A DNA stretch of 6,436 nt, from contig JAFSWJ010000366.1 of NCBI GenBank assembly GCA_017444545.1, positions 1 through 6,436 of the forward strand, written 5' to 3'. The position numbers and the translations under genes were made by a program. The DNA is from Lachnospiraceae bacterium. GTDB taxonomy: Bacteria; Bacillota; Clostridia; Lachnospirales; Lachnospiraceae. Each line of letters opens with the position of its first letter. Within the stretch, counting starts at the first letter, position 1. A model generated the notes under the pieces. It worked only from the letters and a program-made list of their open reading frames with translations. It was not told the origin of the DNA and ran no database searches. Shown in pieces: positions 5,988 to 6,436 of this stretch.

Positions 5988-6014
5988 TTAGCACTCATAC
6001 TTGACGAGTGCTAA
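5988..6014 (+). promoter_or_regulatory. CIRCE operator (HrcA binding site)
   Basis: A perfect CIRCE element: TTAGCACTC (5988-5996), nine bases, GAGTGCTAA (6006-6014). HrcA binds it to repress heat shock genes until the temperature rises. The -35 of the hsp20 promoter (TTGACG, 6001-6006) starts inside the spacer, so bound HrcA would block RNA polymerase. No hrcA gene is in the window. Confidence 0.97.
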
Positions 6015-6029
6015 TAATGGTGATATAGT
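6001..6029 (+). promoter_or_regulatory. Sigma-A promoter of hsp20, overlapping CIRCE
   Basis: TTGACG (6001-6006, five of six consensus bases) and TATAGT (6024-6029, five of six) are separated by exactly 17 bases. The -35 overlaps the CIRCE spacer and the first base of its right arm. Transcription should start near 6036. Confidence 0.85.
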
Positions 6030-6035
6030 ACTCTC

Positions 6036-6154
6036 AGAACGAAGGAAGAGCTTGCCGGAGTTCGAAGAAAATAATAAAAGTCAAGCGCTTCTGTCTGCGG
6101 CATACGGCTCTGTAAGTGCCGTCCGGCAGGCGCCTATATCAAGGAGGTAACATT
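6036..6154 (+). other. Long structured 5' leader of hsp20
   Basis: About 119 nt separate the predicted transcript start from the ATG, with no plausible small ORF. A 9-bp stem (6051-6059 with 6122-6130, one G-U pair) could enclose the middle. Directly next to it on the 3' side is a second stem (CGGCA 6098-6102 with TGCCG 6117-6121, plus one G-U pair), and an alternative ACGGC/GCCGT pairing (6104-6108 with 6118-6122) competes with it. The ribosome site AAGGAGGTAA (6141-6150) lies outside the stems and appears free, so no thermometer mechanism is evident. The transcript start is inferred from the promoter. Confidence 0.45.
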
Positions 6155-6436
6155 ATGATGATGACAATGCCGAGTATTTTCAGAGGAAACCTGCTGGATG
6201 ATCTGTTTGATGACAGCTTCAAGAGCTTCAACAGCACCGAGATGATGAAGGCTGATGTTAAGGAGCTTGAGAACGGCTATGAGCTTTCCATGAACCTTCC
6301 GGGAGTGAAAAAGGAAGATATCAAGGCCGAGCTCAAGAACGGCTATATAACCGTCAGTGCTTCTACAGAAAACAGCAGCGAGGAGAAGGATGACGAGGGC
6401 AGCTACCTCAGGCGCGAGCGCTTCTACGGCAGCACC
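6155..6436 (+). CDS. Hsp20/alpha-crystallin family small heat shock protein (3' truncated by window)
   Basis: An ATP-independent chaperone of the cytoplasm that holds unfolding proteins and normally forms oligomers. Ninety-four codons are visible and the frame is open to the window edge. ATG 6155 follows AAGGAGGTAA with seven bases between GGAGG and the start; two further ATGs come directly after (6158, 6161) but fit the spacing less well. Residues 1-28 are a short Phe/Asp-rich arm (MPSIFRGNLLDDLFDDSFKSF) of the kind that drives oligomerisation. The alpha-crystallin domain starts near residue 30 (MMKADVKELENGYELSMNLPG), continues with VKKEDIKAELKNGYITVSAS, and reaches the conserved SYLRRERFYGS segment at the edge. 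The remainder, including the expected C-terminal I-X-I tail, is outside. The CIRCE site and sigma-A promoter upstream point to HrcA control. It is divergent from sigI. Confidence 0.95.
   Translation, partial: MMMTMPSIFRGNLLDDLFDDSFKSFNSTEMMKADVKELENGYELSMNLPGVKKEDIKAELKNGYITVSASTENSSEEKDDEGSYLRRERFYGST

Noticed and set aside
6141..6154. RNA thermometer hiding the hsp20 ribosome site (ROSE or fourU type)
   Set aside because: No leader segment complementary to the GGAGG core over more than about five pairs was found, and no run of four U faces it. The general leader structure is kept as a low-interest finding.

Overview
The window looks like a chromosomal stretch of a Gram-positive Clostridia-type bacterium, most plausibly a Lachnospiraceae relative. 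The reasons are strong GGAGG ribosome binding sites, a SigI/RsgI pair, a HrcA-type CIRCE operator in front of an hsp20 gene, U-rich intrinsic terminators, and a secreted beta-helix/Ig-like protein of a type common in gut and rumen Firmicutes. The family-level guess is inference. There are six genes, two of them cut by the window edges, and no tRNA, rRNA, CRISPR array or transposase.

Layout. Bases 1-628 (+) hold the 3' part of a polar amino acid ABC transporter ATPase; its Walker A lies outside the window. A bidirectional terminator (636-681) separates it from a convergent block read on the minus strand. Read in the direction of transcription, that block is sigI (5858-5130), rsgI (5133-4045, ATGA overlap with sigI), a terminator (4030-3999), a gene for an 800-residue secreted beta-helix protein with a proline-rich repeat stalk and Ig-like domains (3887-1485), and a gene for a 239-residue protein with a very long charged tail (1406-687). 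On the right, divergent from sigI, an hsp20 gene (6155 to the edge, +) is preceded by a perfect CIRCE element that overlaps a sigma-A promoter, and by a leader of about 120 nt.

How the parts may work together. SigI is an alternative sigma factor held at the membrane by RsgI. RsgI here has the usual N-terminal SigI-binding domain, one membrane segment, and an extracytoplasmic domain with the conserved Asn-Pro site at which RsgI proteins are reported to self-cleave. Its outer end is a 39-bp-repeat-encoded proline-rich tail with no recognisable carbohydrate-binding module. The adjacent secreted protein carries its own 36-bp-repeat-encoded proline-rich stalk. Its upstream region shares a C-rich motif plus a downstream CG with the region upstream of sigI, which suggests, but does not prove, that the secreted protein is a SigI target. 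On the other side, sigI stands back-to-back with a CIRCE-controlled small heat shock gene, so the intergenic region is a stress-response node with two kinds of control.

The most useful points for a second look are the possible SigI promoter pair, the RsgI with a repeat tail and no sensor module, the two in-frame variable repeats in neighbouring surface proteins, and the structured hsp20 leader.
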